Below are positions 1 to 7,864 of a DNA stretch of 64,000 nt, in pieces (position 1 is the stretch's first letter; each line of letters starts with the position of its first letter). Under the pieces are notes generated by a model. That model searched no databases and was not told where the DNA came from. It saw only the letters and a program-made list of their open reading frames with translations. The DNA is from Sinorhizobium kostiense (GTDB lineage: Bacteria > Pseudomonadota > Alphaproteobacteria > Rhizobiales > Rhizobiaceae): NCBI RefSeq assembly GCF_017874595.1, contig NZ_JAGILA010000002.1, forward strand, positions 1,116,001-1,180,000, given 5' to 3'. The position numbers were made by a program, and so were the translations under genes.

Positions 1-1
1 G

Positions 2-685
2 AATGCTGAACTTCCCTCCGATGCCCAGGTGATCGGCGCGGTCCAGCGCGCCCGCGGCGGCCCAAAGTCGACGCTCGTCTGTGCAGCCGGCGGCCTGCCC
101 GGGGAATTGCACAAACTGTGGCAGGCCGAAGAGCCCGGCGGCTACCACATGGAATACGGTTTCTCGACCATGGGCTATGAAGTGGCCGGCGGCCTCGGCG
201 TCAAGCTCGCCCGGCCGGAGCGCGACGTGATCGTTATGGTCGGCGACGGCAGCTACATGATGCTGAACTCCGAGATTGCCTCCTCGATCATGCTCGGCGC
301 GAAGTTCACCATCGTGCTCCTGGACAATGCCGGCTATGGCTGCATCAACCGGCTGCAGATGGAAACCGGCGGTGCCAACTTCAACAATCTGCTCAGGGAC
401 ACCCATCACGTGGAACTGCCGCAGATCGATTTCGCTGCGCATGCCGCCGCGATGGGCGCCGTCACCCGCAAGGTCGGCTCGATTCCCGAACTGGAGACAG
501 CACTCGCGGAAACGGCAGATGAAGCGCGCACGACCGTGATCGTCATCGATACCGACCCGCTGATCACGACGGAAGCCGGTGGCCATTGGTGGGACGTCGC
601 GGTTCCGGAAGTTTCAGAGCGTGAGCAGGTGAAGACGGCACGCCAGGGCTATGAGAAGGCGCTGCAGTCGCAACGCTTTGGCTGA
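2..685 (+). CDS. iolD: IolD, 3D-(3,5/4)-trihydroxycyclohexane-1,2-dione hydrolase (C-terminal part)
   Basis: The reading frame is open to the left edge of the window, so only about the last 228 residues are present; the family is usually a little over 600 aa. IolD is a thiamine diphosphate enzyme that opens the cyclohexane ring of the diketo intermediate of myo-inositol breakdown in the cytoplasm. The visible part is the C-terminal TPP-binding domain: GDGSYMMLNSEI followed by LDNAGYGCINRLQ matches the GDG...N TPP/Mg motif. It is first in an iolD-iolE-iolB order on the same strand, which fixes the identity. A GTG at 29 is internal, not the start. Confidence 0.93.
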   Translation, partial: NAELPSDAQVIGAVQRARGGPKSTLVCAAGGLPGELHKLWQAEEPGGYHMEYGFSTMGYEVAGGLGVKLARPERDVIVMVGDGSYMMLNSEIASSIMLGAKFTIVLLDNAGYGCINRLQMETGGANFNNLLRDTHHVELPQIDFAAHAAAMGAVTRKVGSIPELETALAETADEARTTVIVIDTDPLITTEAGGHWWDVAVPEVSEREQVKTARQGYEKALQSQRFG

Positions 686-689
686 GCAT

Positions 690-845
690 AGGCAGGCCCT
701 CACCCTTACCCTCTCCCGACGCGGGGAAAGGAGCTGCGAGGGTGCGGCATATCCTTCTCCCCGCGAGCGGGGAGAAGGTGGCGGTCCACCCTCCGCAGCT
801 GCTGCGGAGGACGGGCAGCCGGATGAGGGGCTGGTCCGCCCCATC
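690..845. repeat. REP-like palindromic repeat cluster between iolD and iolE
   Basis: This 150-bp stretch holds several inverted repeats: a CCTTCTCCCCGC / GCGGGGAGAAGG hairpin (about 752-779), a CCTCCGCAGC / GCTGCGGAGG hairpin (about 790-811) and degenerate flanks. Similar palindromes recur elsewhere in the window (1845-1884, 20537-20564, 40478-40640, 61200-61240). No gene is supported. The segment 744-784 is present in inverted orientation at 1845-1884 on the other side of iolE. Confidence 0.8.
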
Positions 846-905
846 AAACACCAGATCACAAACCATCCGCCCCGACGCGGATGATTCAATGGGAAATGAA
901 GAACC

Positions 906-1805
906 ATGATCCGCTATGGAACCAACCCGATTGCCTGGAGCAATGACGACGACCATTCGATCGGAGCGCATCTGACGCTGGAGGATTGCCTTTCCGATTG
1001 CCAGAAGATCGGTTTCGACGGCATCGAGAAGGGCCATAAGATGCCCTCCGATCCGAATGCACTGAAGCAGAAGCTCGCTTCTTACGACCTCGTTTTCGTG
1101 TCCGGGTGGCACTCCACCAATCTTCTCACCCATGACGTCGAGGTCGAGAAGAACGCGATTCAGCCGCATCTGGACCTCTTGAAGCACAATGGCTGCAAAG
1201 TGGCGATCGTTTGCGAGACCTCGAACGCCATTCACGGAGACGACTCGAAGTCGCTCGTCGGGAACAAGCCGGTCCTGCCGGCCGATCAGTGGAAGAAGTT
1301 CGGCGCCGACCTCGAGGCGATAGCTGAATATTGCGCCGACCAGGGCATCGATCTCGTCTACCACCACCACATGGGCACGATCGTCCAGACCGGCGAGGAG
1401 ATCGACCTCCTGATGCAAAATACCGGTCCTGCGACCAAGCTGCTGCTCGACACCGGCCATGCGTGGTTCGGCGGTTCCGATCCGGCGGAAGTTGCCCGCA
1501 AATACATGGGCCGCGTCCGCCACATTCATTGCAAGAACGTCCGGCCGGCGATCCGCGAAGTCGTCGAGAATGAAGGCCTCTCCTTCCTCGAAGGCGTACG
1601 CCGCGGCGTTTTCACCGTTCCCGGCGACCCCGAAGGCGGCGTCGATTTCCTGCCGGTGCTGAAAATTGCGGCCGAACACGGCTATGATGGCTGGCTGGTG
1701 ATTGAGGCCGAACAGGATTCGGCCGTGCGCAACCCGTTCGAATACCAGTCGCTGGGGCTGAAATCGCTGAGGGCGTTCGCGAAGGAAGCTGGGCTGGACA
1801 AGTAG
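906..1805 (+). CDS. iolE: IolE, myo-inosose-2 dehydratase
   Basis: This 299-aa protein is a xylose-isomerase-like TIM barrel that dehydrates 2-keto-myo-inositol (inosose) to the diketo compound used by IolD. It starts [16 protein letters not shown], typical of IolE. Probable metal ligands fall in [29 protein letters not shown] and LVIEAEQD. Full length for the family. The ATG at 906 follows a modest GAAG-type ribosome binding site. It lies 220 bp after iolD and 158 bp before iolB, with palindromic repeats in both gaps, so expression within the operon may be adjusted by RNA structure. Cytoplasmic. Confidence 0.95.
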   Translation: MIRYGTNPIAWSNDDDHSIGAHLTLEDCLSDCQKIGFDGIEKGHKMPSDPNALKQKLASYDLVFVSGWHSTNLLTHDVEVEKNAIQPHLDLLKHNGCKVAIVCETSNAIHGDDSKSLVGNKPVLPADQWKKFGADLEAIAEYCADQGIDLVYHHHMGTIVQTGEEIDLLMQNTGPATKLLLDTGHAWFGGSDPAEVARKYMGRVRHIHCKNVRPAIREVVENEGLSFLEGVRRGVFTVPGDPEGGVDFLPVLKIAAEHGYDGWLVIEAEQDSAVRNPFEYQSLGLKSLRAFAKEAGLDK

Positions 1806-1835
1806 CCGCTCAATTAGGCGGTCGGCATGCCCCTC

Positions 1836-1884
1836 ATCCTGCTGCCGCCACCTTTCCCCGCTCGCGGGGAGAAGGATATGCCGC
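1836..1884. repeat. REP-like palindrome, inverted partner of 744-784
   Basis: The sequence 1845-1884 is the reverse complement of 744-784 with about one base missing, so the two copies flank iolE in opposite orientation. Each copy also folds on itself through TCCCCGC / GCGGGGA. It runs directly into a RIME-like palindrome at 1882-1940. Confidence 0.75.
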
Positions 1885-1940
1885 AATTCAAAGTGCTACA
1901 GCGACATTTGCGCCTCTTCCTGGAACGCGCGGCGCTGTAG
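1882..1940. repeat. Partial RIME-like palindrome upstream of iolB
   Basis: AATTCAAAGTGCTACAGCG ... CGCGGCGCTGTAG matches the second half of the RIME-like unit seen at 3385-3490 and 53097-53202, with a CTACAGCG / CGCTGTAG stem. Only the second palindrome of the unit is present. It ends 23 bp before the iolB start, so it lies in the 5' leader of iolB. Confidence 0.75.
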
Positions 1941-1963
1941 CCATCAAGGTCAGGAGTCCGCAC

Positions 1964-2764
1964 ATGTCCAAACTGCTCGTCAAACCGAAGGCACAGTCCG
2001 GCCTGATGCAGGAGATCACGCCAGAGAGCGCCGGCTGGACCTATGTCGGTTTCGCGCTCAATCGGCTGAAAGCGGGCGAGACGGTCGGCGGGGAAGCCGG
2101 CGACAAGGAACTCTGCCTGGTGCTCGTCTGCGGCAAGGCGCAGATTACCGTCGACGGCGAGGACTTCGGCGAGCTTGGCGAGCGCATGACGCCATTCGAA
2201 GGCCAGCCCTATGCGGTCTACGTGCCGAAGGGCAGCAGCTGGCGGGCGGACGCCACCACCGGTCTCGATCTTGCCGTTTGCTCGGCGCCCGGCGGCGAAG
2301 GCTTCAAGGCTAAGGTCATCCGCCCGGGCACGCATCCGCAGATGACCCGCGGCAAGGGCACCAATACCCGTTATGTCACCAACATCATGCCGGAAGACGA
2401 CGGCTCGGCTCAGTCGCTGCTCGTGGTCGAGGTGATCACGCCCGGCGGGCACACCTCCTCCTATCCGCCGCACAAGCACGACCAGGACAATCTGCCGGCC
2501 GAAAGCTACCTCGAGGAAACCTACTACCATCGCCTGAACCCGCCGCAGGGTTTCGCCATGCAGCGCGTCTATACGGACGACCGCTCGCTTGACGAGACCA
2601 TGTCGGTGGAGGACGGCGACGTGACGCTGGTTCCGAAGGGTTACCACCCGGTCGCCGCGGTCCATGGCTATGACTCGTACTACCTCAATGTCATGGCCGG
2701 GCCGAAGCGGATCTGGAAGTTCCACAACGCCAAGGAACACGAGTGGCTGTTCACCGGGGTTTAA
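1964..2764 (+). CDS. iolB: IolB, 5-deoxy-glucuronate isomerase
   Basis: This 266-aa bicupin protein isomerises 5-deoxy-glucuronate to 2-deoxy-5-keto-gluconate, the step after IolD. The second cupin shows metal-binding residues in SYPPHKHDQDN and ESYLEETYYH, and the C-terminus has the conserved GPKRIWKFHNAKEHEW-like end. Length is normal for the family. The ATG at 1964 has an AGGAG site nine bases upstream. It is the last gene of the visible iolDEB run; the iolC, iolG and transport genes are not in the window. Confidence 0.95.
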   Translation: MSKLLVKPKAQSGLMQEITPESAGWTYVGFALNRLKAGETVGGEAGDKELCLVLVCGKAQITVDGEDFGELGERMTPFEGQPYAVYVPKGSSWRADATTGLDLAVCSAPGGEGFKAKVIRPGTHPQMTRGKGTNTRYVTNIMPEDDGSAQSLLVVEVITPGGHTSSYPPHKHDQDNLPAESYLEETYYHRLNPPQGFAMQRVYTDDRSLDETMSVEDGDVTLVPKGYHPVAAVHGYDSYYLNVMAGPKRIWKFHNAKEHEWLFTGV

Positions 2765-2838
2765 ACCCGTGGGGAACTCTCTGGACGAATGAGAACGGCG
2801 CTCTACCCTTCCTCTCCGGGGAGAATGGAGCGTTCGGA

Positions 2839-3243
2839 ATGCATATCGAAGGCGAGTGCCATTGCGGCTTCGTGACTTACGAAGCGGACATCGATCCCGA
2901 ACTTGTTGCAATCTGCCATTGCACCGACTGCCAGCGACTGACGGGGGCGGCCTATCGCGTGAGCGCCAGCACGCCGAGCACGTCCTTCCGGCTGACGGGC
3001 GGGGACCCCAAGCTTTACATCAAGATCGCCGAAAACGGGCGAAAGCGCCTGCAATACTTCTGTCCGCAATGCGGCTCCCCGATCTATACGACCGGAACGG
3101 ACGAGGACGCCAAGGAGGTCGGCATCCGGCTCGGTACGATCAACCAGCGGCGCGAGCTCAAGCCGCGGAAGCAGATCTGGTGCTCCTCAGCCCTGCCATG
3201 GATCGGAGACGTGGCCGGCCTGCCCGGACGTCCGCGGGGATAG
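2839..3243 (+). CDS. GFA-family (CENP-V/GFA domain) zinc protein
   Basis: This 134-aa protein has the cysteine pattern of the GFA/CENP-V fold: ECHCG near residue 5, CHCTDC around 30 and CPQCGSP around 78, giving two zinc sites. The family includes proteins once proposed as S-hydroxymethylglutathione synthases, but most members have no proven substrate. The frame extends upstream to 2743 and into iolB, but the ATG at 2839 has GGAG eight bases upstream and begins at the normal N-terminus (MHIEGECHCG). It ends 7 bp before the long repeat at 3251. Confidence 0.85.
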   Translation: MHIEGECHCGFVTYEADIDPELVAICHCTDCQRLTGAAYRVSASTPSTSFRLTGGDPKLYIKIAENGRKRLQYFCPQCGSPIYTTGTDEDAKEVGIRLGTINQRRELKPRKQIWCSSALPWIGDVAGLPGRPRG

Positions 3244-3250
3244 CCGGACT

Positions 3251-3625
3251 TAGAGCCTTTCCGGGTTAAATGGAAACATTCTGCCGGAGCAGGTTTTCGT
3301 CAGGGCAGAGGCGATCGCCGCAGGTCGTACCCGGAGGTACGGCCGAGGCGATCGCCTCTGCTCCTGGCGGAAAGATGCCCGGCCACTGCACGTCTCCTTG
3401 AAGCGATCTCGCTTCAAGGACAAAGACATGCAGCAATTCAAAGTGCTACAGCGACCTTTGCGCGTCTGATAAGACGCGCGGCGCTGTAGAGGTTGGCTGA
3501 AGCGGGCGGCCTGTTTGCCCGGCTGGCTTGGCCGTATGCTTTGGCTACGCCGCGCGCCAGCCGGGCAAACATTCCGCTCCGCTTGAGCCAACAGAATTGT
3601 TTCCATTTAACCCGGAAAGACTCTA
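3251..3625. mobile_element. 375-bp TIR-flanked non-coding element, long form (copy 1)
   Basis: The element starts TAGAGCCTTTCCGGGTTAAA and ends with the inverse complement of that sequence (one mismatch), so it has terminal inverted repeats of about 28 bp. It begins and ends with TA. Inside are, in order, a long hairpin built on GGCGATCGC (about 3305-3361), a ~106-bp RIME-like unit (3385-3490) and a hairpin TGTTTGCCCGGCTGG / CCAGCCGGGCAAACA (about 3510-3570). No ORF of coding character is present. A second copy at 52963-53337 differs at five positions; a 275-bp version without the RIME lies at 49175-49449. Structure suggests a MITE mobilised in trans. The last three bases give the stop codon of the reverse-strand epimerase gene. 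Confidence 0.85.
3385..3490. repeat. RIME-like unit nested in the 375-bp element (copy 1)
   Basis: This segment has two palindromes, CTTGAAGCGA / TCGCTTCAAG and CTACAGCG...CGCTGTAG, in about 106 bp, which fits the size and two-palindrome plan of the rhizobial RIME1 element as I recall it. It is absent from the shorter relative at 49175-49449, where five or six bases take its place, so it was either inserted into or deleted from the host element. Confidence 0.7.
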
Positions 3626-4606
3626 GGCGACCGGATAGGGTCCGTCCGCAAAGACCGTGTCGTGGTATCCCTTGGAACCGATCTCGCGGGCGAGCGGACT
3701 GAGGAAGTCCTTGCCATTGCGCAGAGATTTCAGCACGTGGCGGAAATCGTATTTCGGCCGCCAGCCGAGCGACGCCATCGCACTTGCGCTCACATAGACA
3801 CGGTCGATCGTCGGGAAAAGTTTCCAGCCACGCGCGGCATAAAGCGCCTCGCACTCCGGAAAATGACGCAGTACGACAGATGGAGCATCGGCGCGCAGCT
3901 CGGCGAGATCGTCACGTGTAAATGGCGTCGGTGCGGAGACGATATAGCGGCCGAAGCGGATCTCCTTCGCTCTCTCGAGCGCCGCGAGATGCGCGCTCAC
4001 CACGTCCTCGATGTCGGCGCGCCGATAGAGCAGCTCATTCGCCTGCACATTGGCGATTTCATAACGGCTGCGGACATTGGCATCGTCGTCCGCCTCGGGA
4101 AAGAAACGCGAGGTGCGCAGGATGATGGTGGCAAGCCCGTGCCGGCGTGCAAAGAGCTCGCACAGCCCCTCCGCCGCGACCTTGCTGACGCCGTATATGT
4201 TGCGCGGCACAGCCATCACGTCCTCGGTGATCCAGGCGGCCGGCTTGTCGGGCGCCGGCGTCAGCGCCGAACCGAAGGCGCTCGTGGTGCTGGTAAAGAC
4301 GAAGGCGCCGACGCCAGCCTCCGCGGCCTCTTCGAGCAGGTTGAGCGTACCGGCTATGTTGGTCTCGACGAATTCGGAATAGCGATGGCTCGCGACATGC
4401 GGTTTGTGCAACGTCGCCGCGTGAATGACGGCGCGCGCGCCCTTGAGCGCGCGGCTGACGAACGCTCGGTCGCCGATCGTTCCGATAAAATCGGTGAAAT
4501 CAGAGCGTTTGATATCGATGCCGCGCACGTCGCGACCTGCTCCGCGCAGCACCCGCACCAGCGCCTCACCCAGATGGCCGGCGCTTCCCGTCACCAGAAT
4601 CGTCAT
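3623..4606 (-). CDS. NAD-dependent epimerase/dehydratase (extended SDR)
   Basis: This 327-aa protein begins MTILVTGSAGHLGEAL, a GxxGxxG NAD(P)-binding Rossmann motif, and has the catalytic Tyr-Lys pair in IYGVSKVAAEG with an upstream FTSTTSAFG serine. It is an extended short-chain dehydrogenase, acting on a nucleotide-sugar or related substrate that cannot be told from sequence. The ATG is preceded by GAGGAG at six bases. The stop codon TAG is formed by the terminal bases of the repeat at 3251-3625, so the current C-terminus (YPVA) may have been set by insertion of that element. Confidence 0.85.
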   Translation of the reverse strand: MTILVTGSAGHLGEALVRVLRGAGRDVRGIDIKRSDFTDFIGTIGDRAFVSRALKGARAVIHAATLHKPHVASHRYSEFVETNIAGTLNLLEEAAEAGVGAFVFTSTTSAFGSALTPAPDKPAAWITEDVMAVPRNIYGVSKVAAEGLCELFARRHGLATIILRTSRFFPEADDDANVRSRYEIANVQANELLYRRADIEDVVSAHLAALERAKEIRFGRYIVSAPTPFTRDDLAELRADAPSVVLRHFPECEALYAARGWKLFPTIDRVYVSASAMASLGWRPKYDFRHVLKSLRNGKDFLSPLAREIGSKGYHDTVFADGPYPVA

Positions 4607-4678
4607 GCGTCACTCCTCGTTTTACTGAGGCTAGCCGGGGCCACCGGGGAGGAACAACGCATAAATTATACGTCGCGA

Positions 4679-5200
4679 TCACATGAGCGTCGTCACGAGG
4701 CGACCTGACGCCCCATCGGTGAGCGGAATCTTCTCCCAAAGCACGCGGCCGGCGACGATCGGAACGTCGCCGCTGCCGTTCGGGCCGGTATCGACGACCA
4801 GCGACGCCAGGCGGCTCTCGTACCAGCCAAGATCTGCAAGGTCACTTTCCGCCTTCTGGATCTCCGCCGAGGCGTAACGGAACATCAGCGCTCCGAGCAT
4901 ATCCTGCCGCCACTCCGCCCGACGTGGTAGGGAGGCCGCCAGCAGCCGGTGCGAATGGTCGCAGATCAGGTGAACCCGGGCCGTCGATGTTTCGACCAGC
5001 CGCTTGAGCGCGGCATCGGCTGTCGACGATCCAGCAAAGAGGCGTTCCAGCGCCCGTTGCTGATTGTCCGAGGGCGTGAGCACGCCTGCTTCCCAGCGCG
5101 ACACGGTCGCCTGCGTGACCTGCAGGAGTTCCGCCACATGGCTCTGCTTCATGCCGTTCAGAAGCCGCAGCCGCTTCAGGGCCTGCCCCGTATAAAGCAT
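4679..5200 (-). CDS. XRE-family helix-turn-helix regulator
   Basis: This 173-aa protein has an N-terminal HTH (about residues 5-55: LKRLRLLNGMKQSHVAELL then VTQATVSRWEAG) and a C-terminal region of unknown fold. The start at 5200 is chosen because GGAGG lies five bases upstream; longer frames reach 5299 without a better site. It is divergent from the AraC-type regulator at 5323. The target is unknown. The C-terminal half (from about residue 75) may be a PAS-like sensor, but this is only a guess from hydrophobic pattern. Confidence 0.8.
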   Translation of the reverse strand: MLYTGQALKRLRLLNGMKQSHVAELLQVTQATVSRWEAGVLTPSDNQQRALERLFAGSSTADAALKRLVETSTARVHLICDHSHRLLAASLPRRAEWRQDMLGALMFRYASAEIQKAESDLADLGWYESRLASLVVDTGPNGSGDVPIVAGRVLWEKIPLTDGASGRLVTTLM

Positions 5201-5322
5201 TGCACCCTCCGTGAAGGTCGTGCGCATCGATGCCCCTTGCCAGACCGCCTGCGCTTTGCGGCAAGTCGATTGAGAGGCTATACGACCAGGACGGCTCAAC
5301 CAAGAACAGCGACGGAGCGGGC

Positions 5323-6135
5323 GTGAAAAAGGGCCATTTCAGGGTGCTGCCGCGCCGCATTGCCGGCGTCGACGTGGTTGAGGCCGCCACCGACCACACG
5401 TTTGCGCGCCACACGCACGAGCAGTTCGGAATCGGCCTGATCCATGAGGGGGCGCAGACGTCATTGAGCGGCCGCGGCATCGTCGAGGCGAAAGCGGGCG
5501 ACGTGATCACCGTCAATCCAGGCGAGGTTCATGACGGCGCGCCGATCGACGGCAAGGGCCGTTCCTGGCGGATGCTCTATCTCGAACCTTCGCTGTTTGC
5601 CGCCGCGGTCGACGACATCAGCGAAGGGCGGATGCGGACCTGCGAATTCGCCCACCCCGTGATCAGCAATGCCGGGCTTGCCACCCGCTTTCGCGCAATC
5701 TTCGCGGCTGCCGCGACCGTGAACAGCCCCGACACGGTGCTTCGCTGGGAAGAGCTTGCCGTCACGCTCATCGCCGAGGCGACGGCGCTTGCCCCGCCGC
5801 CAGGCGCTCCGGGCAAGGTGCCGAAGGCGATCGCTGCCGCCGTTAGCCTGATCGACGACGACCCGCTGGCGCCCGTCACCCTCGCCGACCTTGCATGCGA
5901 GAGCGGCCTGAGCCGGTTCCAGGTCGTGCGCGGCTTTGCGAGAGCGACTGGGCTTACACCGCATGCCTATCTCATCCAGCGGCGGATCGACATCGTCCGT
6001 CGGTCGATCGCCGCGGGGATGCCGCTTGCGGAAGCCGCAATTGCCGGCGGCTTTGTCGACCAGAGCCACATGACGCGCGTCTTCGTGCGCAAATACGGCT
6101 TTTCGCCCGGCACCTATGCGCGCGCGGTGAATTGA
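5323..6135 (+). CDS. AraC-family transcriptional regulator
   Basis: This 270-aa protein has an N-terminal cupin-type ligand domain (HTHEQFGIGLIHEGAQ, GDVITVNPGEVHDG) and two C-terminal HTH motifs (LADLACESGLSRFQVVRGF and LAEAAIAGGFVDQSHMTRVF) ending in the AraC signature. The GTG at 5323 with GGAGC upstream gives a normal N-terminus; the frame is open back to 5230 but would then overlap the divergent promoter region. It is followed by a same-strand EamA transporter 75 bp away, so it probably controls that exporter and itself. Confidence 0.87.
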   Translation: MKKGHFRVLPRRIAGVDVVEAATDHTFARHTHEQFGIGLIHEGAQTSLSGRGIVEAKAGDVITVNPGEVHDGAPIDGKGRSWRMLYLEPSLFAAAVDDISEGRMRTCEFAHPVISNAGLATRFRAIFAAAATVNSPDTVLRWEELAVTLIAEATALAPPPGAPGKVPKAIAAAVSLIDDDPLAPVTLADLACESGLSRFQVVRGFARATGLTPHAYLIQRRIDIVRRSIAAGMPLAEAAIAGGFVDQSHMTRVFVRKYGFSPGTYARAVN

Positions 6136-6210
6136 GACCTGCAATTCCGTACAAGATCGCCGCCCTTCGATCGGGTTTTCTGCCGTCATCGATAACGGAA
6201 CGGTGGAACG

Positions 6211-7137
6211 ATGTCGAAGCAGCTTCAGGGATATCTATACCTATCGCTCGCGATGATGCTCGTGGGCAGCACCGTGGTTGCCAGCAAAGTCATAGCGTCC
6301 GGGCTGCCGCCGTTCATGGCAACGGCACTACGCTTCGCCATCGCGCTGCCTCTCTTCCTGATCCTGATGCGGGTAACCGCAACGCCGTGGCCGCGCCTCG
6401 CGAAAGGCGACTGGCGCGTCCTGCTCCTCCAAGCGGGCGCCGGCAGCGTCGGCTATACGACGCTGCTCATCTCCGGCCTGAAGCTGACGCCCGCCGCCGA
6501 TGCCGGCATCATCATCGGTACGCTTCCCGCCGTCTCGGCGGCCATCGCCATACTCGTGTTGGGCGAGAGGCCGCACCGATTTGTGCTTCTTTCGATCGCG
6601 CTTGCCGCCGCGGGCGTCCTCGCAATAGTCCTGCCTGATGCCGGCGGCGCGCACTCACTCGTCGGCAGCGCCCTGATCTTCGGCGCAGTCGTCTGCGAAG
6701 GCCTCTTCATTCTCATCGGCAAGCGCCTCGAAACCGAGGTCCCGCCGCTGGCGCTGTCGACGCTGGTGGCTGCCCTCGGCGGCGCGATTGCCGCTCCCTT
6801 CGCGGTAGCGGAGTTTCCCTCGGCGGCTGCGGCAAGCGGGCCCGCCCTTGCTGCGGTGGTCTACTATGCGCTGGTACCGACAGTCGGGGGTTTCCTGCTA
6901 TGGTATGCGGGGCTCGCCAAGGTGAGCGGCACGGAGGCCTCGGTCTTCACCGCTCTGGCACCTGTGTTCGCCGTTCTCCTCGCCGCTTCCGTCCTCGGCG
7001 AACCGATTGCTGCCAACCAGACGATCGGGATAGCCTGCGTGCTGATCGCCGTCCTAGTTCTCGGCTTTCGGGCGAACAATCGTCAAGACGCAGGACAGAG
7101 AAGGCCTGATGCGGCCGAGCCCTCAACGAATCTATAA
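6211..7137 (+). CDS. EamA/DMT-family transporter
   Basis: This 308-aa protein has about ten hydrophobic segments in two EamA repeats, the layout of the drug/metabolite transporter superfamily of inner-membrane exporters. It starts MSKQLQGYLYLSLAMMLVGSTVVASK. The substrate cannot be assigned. It is downstream of the AraC regulator and 13 bp upstream of the B3/4 protein, so the three probably form a regulated unit. Confidence 0.87.
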   Translation: MSKQLQGYLYLSLAMMLVGSTVVASKVIASGLPPFMATALRFAIALPLFLILMRVTATPWPRLAKGDWRVLLLQAGAGSVGYTTLLISGLKLTPAADAGIIIGTLPAVSAAIAILVLGERPHRFVLLSIALAAAGVLAIVLPDAGGAHSLVGSALIFGAVVCEGLFILIGKRLETEVPPLALSTLVAALGGAIAAPFAVAEFPSAAAASGPALAAVVYYALVPTVGGFLLWYAGLAKVSGTEASVFTALAPVFAVLLAASVLGEPIAANQTIGIACVLIAVLVLGFRANNRQDAGQRRPDAAEPSTNL

Positions 7138-7150
7138 AGACCGTGACCTC

Positions 7151-7843
7151 ATGTACTTTCGCCACTCAGACGACATCTGGAAGGATTTCCCCGAACTCGC
7201 CGCAGGCGCGCTTCGAACCGAGGGCATTCGCAAGGACGTCGCGGTCGAGAAGCATGTCGCCAATTTCGAGGCGATGGCGAGAGCACGGCTTTCGGAGCGC
7301 ACGGAGAGCGAATTACCGGAGATCCAGGCCTGGCGCCGCGGCTTCGCACGTATGGGACTTAAGCCGACGCAATATCGCTCAGCCTCCGAGGCGCTTCTCA
7401 GGCGATTCCGGAAGGAGGGAGCGCTGCCGAAAATTCATCCGATGATCGACCTCTGCAACGCCGCTTCGCTTGCATATGCCATTCCGGTCGCTGTTTTCGA
7501 TCTGGCGAGGATCACCGGCGATCTCGAAGTCCGACCTGCTGTCGGCGATGAAATCTACACGACATTCGCCGGCGACGTGGAATTGCCGGAGCTCCAGGAA
7601 GTGATCTTCGCCGACGCGAGCGGACGTGCGCATGCGCGGCGCTGGACCAACCGCCAGAGCGGCTACTCTGCGGTGCGAGACGAGACTGCAAGTGTGTTGA
7701 TCGTCGCAGAAGCTCTGCACGTCGGCGCCGAGCCCGATGTAAGACAGCTCATCGACGAGCTCTCTGTGGCCATCCGCGCGATCTGGTCCGTCAATCCGCG
7801 AAGCGCCATCTTGAACCGCTCGGCGCCGCGCTTCGATTGCTGA
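7151..7843 (+). CDS. B3/B4 tRNA-binding domain protein
   Basis: This 230-aa protein resembles the free-standing B3/4 domain found in PheT (editing domain): the middle has HPMIDLCNAASLAYAIPVAV and later RQSGYSAVRDETASVLIVAEA. Such stand-alone proteins have been suggested to act on mischarged tRNA or amino acids, but this is unproven here. The ATG at 7151 gives a normal start; the frame continues upstream into the EamA gene. It is convergent with prfC, with 21 bp between stop codons. Confidence 0.8.
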   Translation: MYFRHSDDIWKDFPELAAGALRTEGIRKDVAVEKHVANFEAMARARLSERTESELPEIQAWRRGFARMGLKPTQYRSASEALLRRFRKEGALPKIHPMIDLCNAASLAYAIPVAVFDLARITGDLEVRPAVGDEIYTTFAGDVELPELQEVIFADASGRAHARRWTNRQSGYSAVRDETASVLIVAEALHVGAEPDVRQLIDELSVAIRAIWSVNPRSAILNRSAPRFDC

Positions 7844-7864
7844 AGGAAAAGGCCTCTGTTTCCG

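Noticed and set aside
690..845. CRISPR array
   Set aside because: The repeats are palindromic and irregularly spaced, with no constant repeat-spacer period and no cas genes nearby.
3305..3361. GCGATCGC octamers in the TIR element as a HIP1-like genome-wide signal
   Set aside because: In this window the octamer is seen mainly as part of one hairpin in the repeat, so it does not need a separate explanation.
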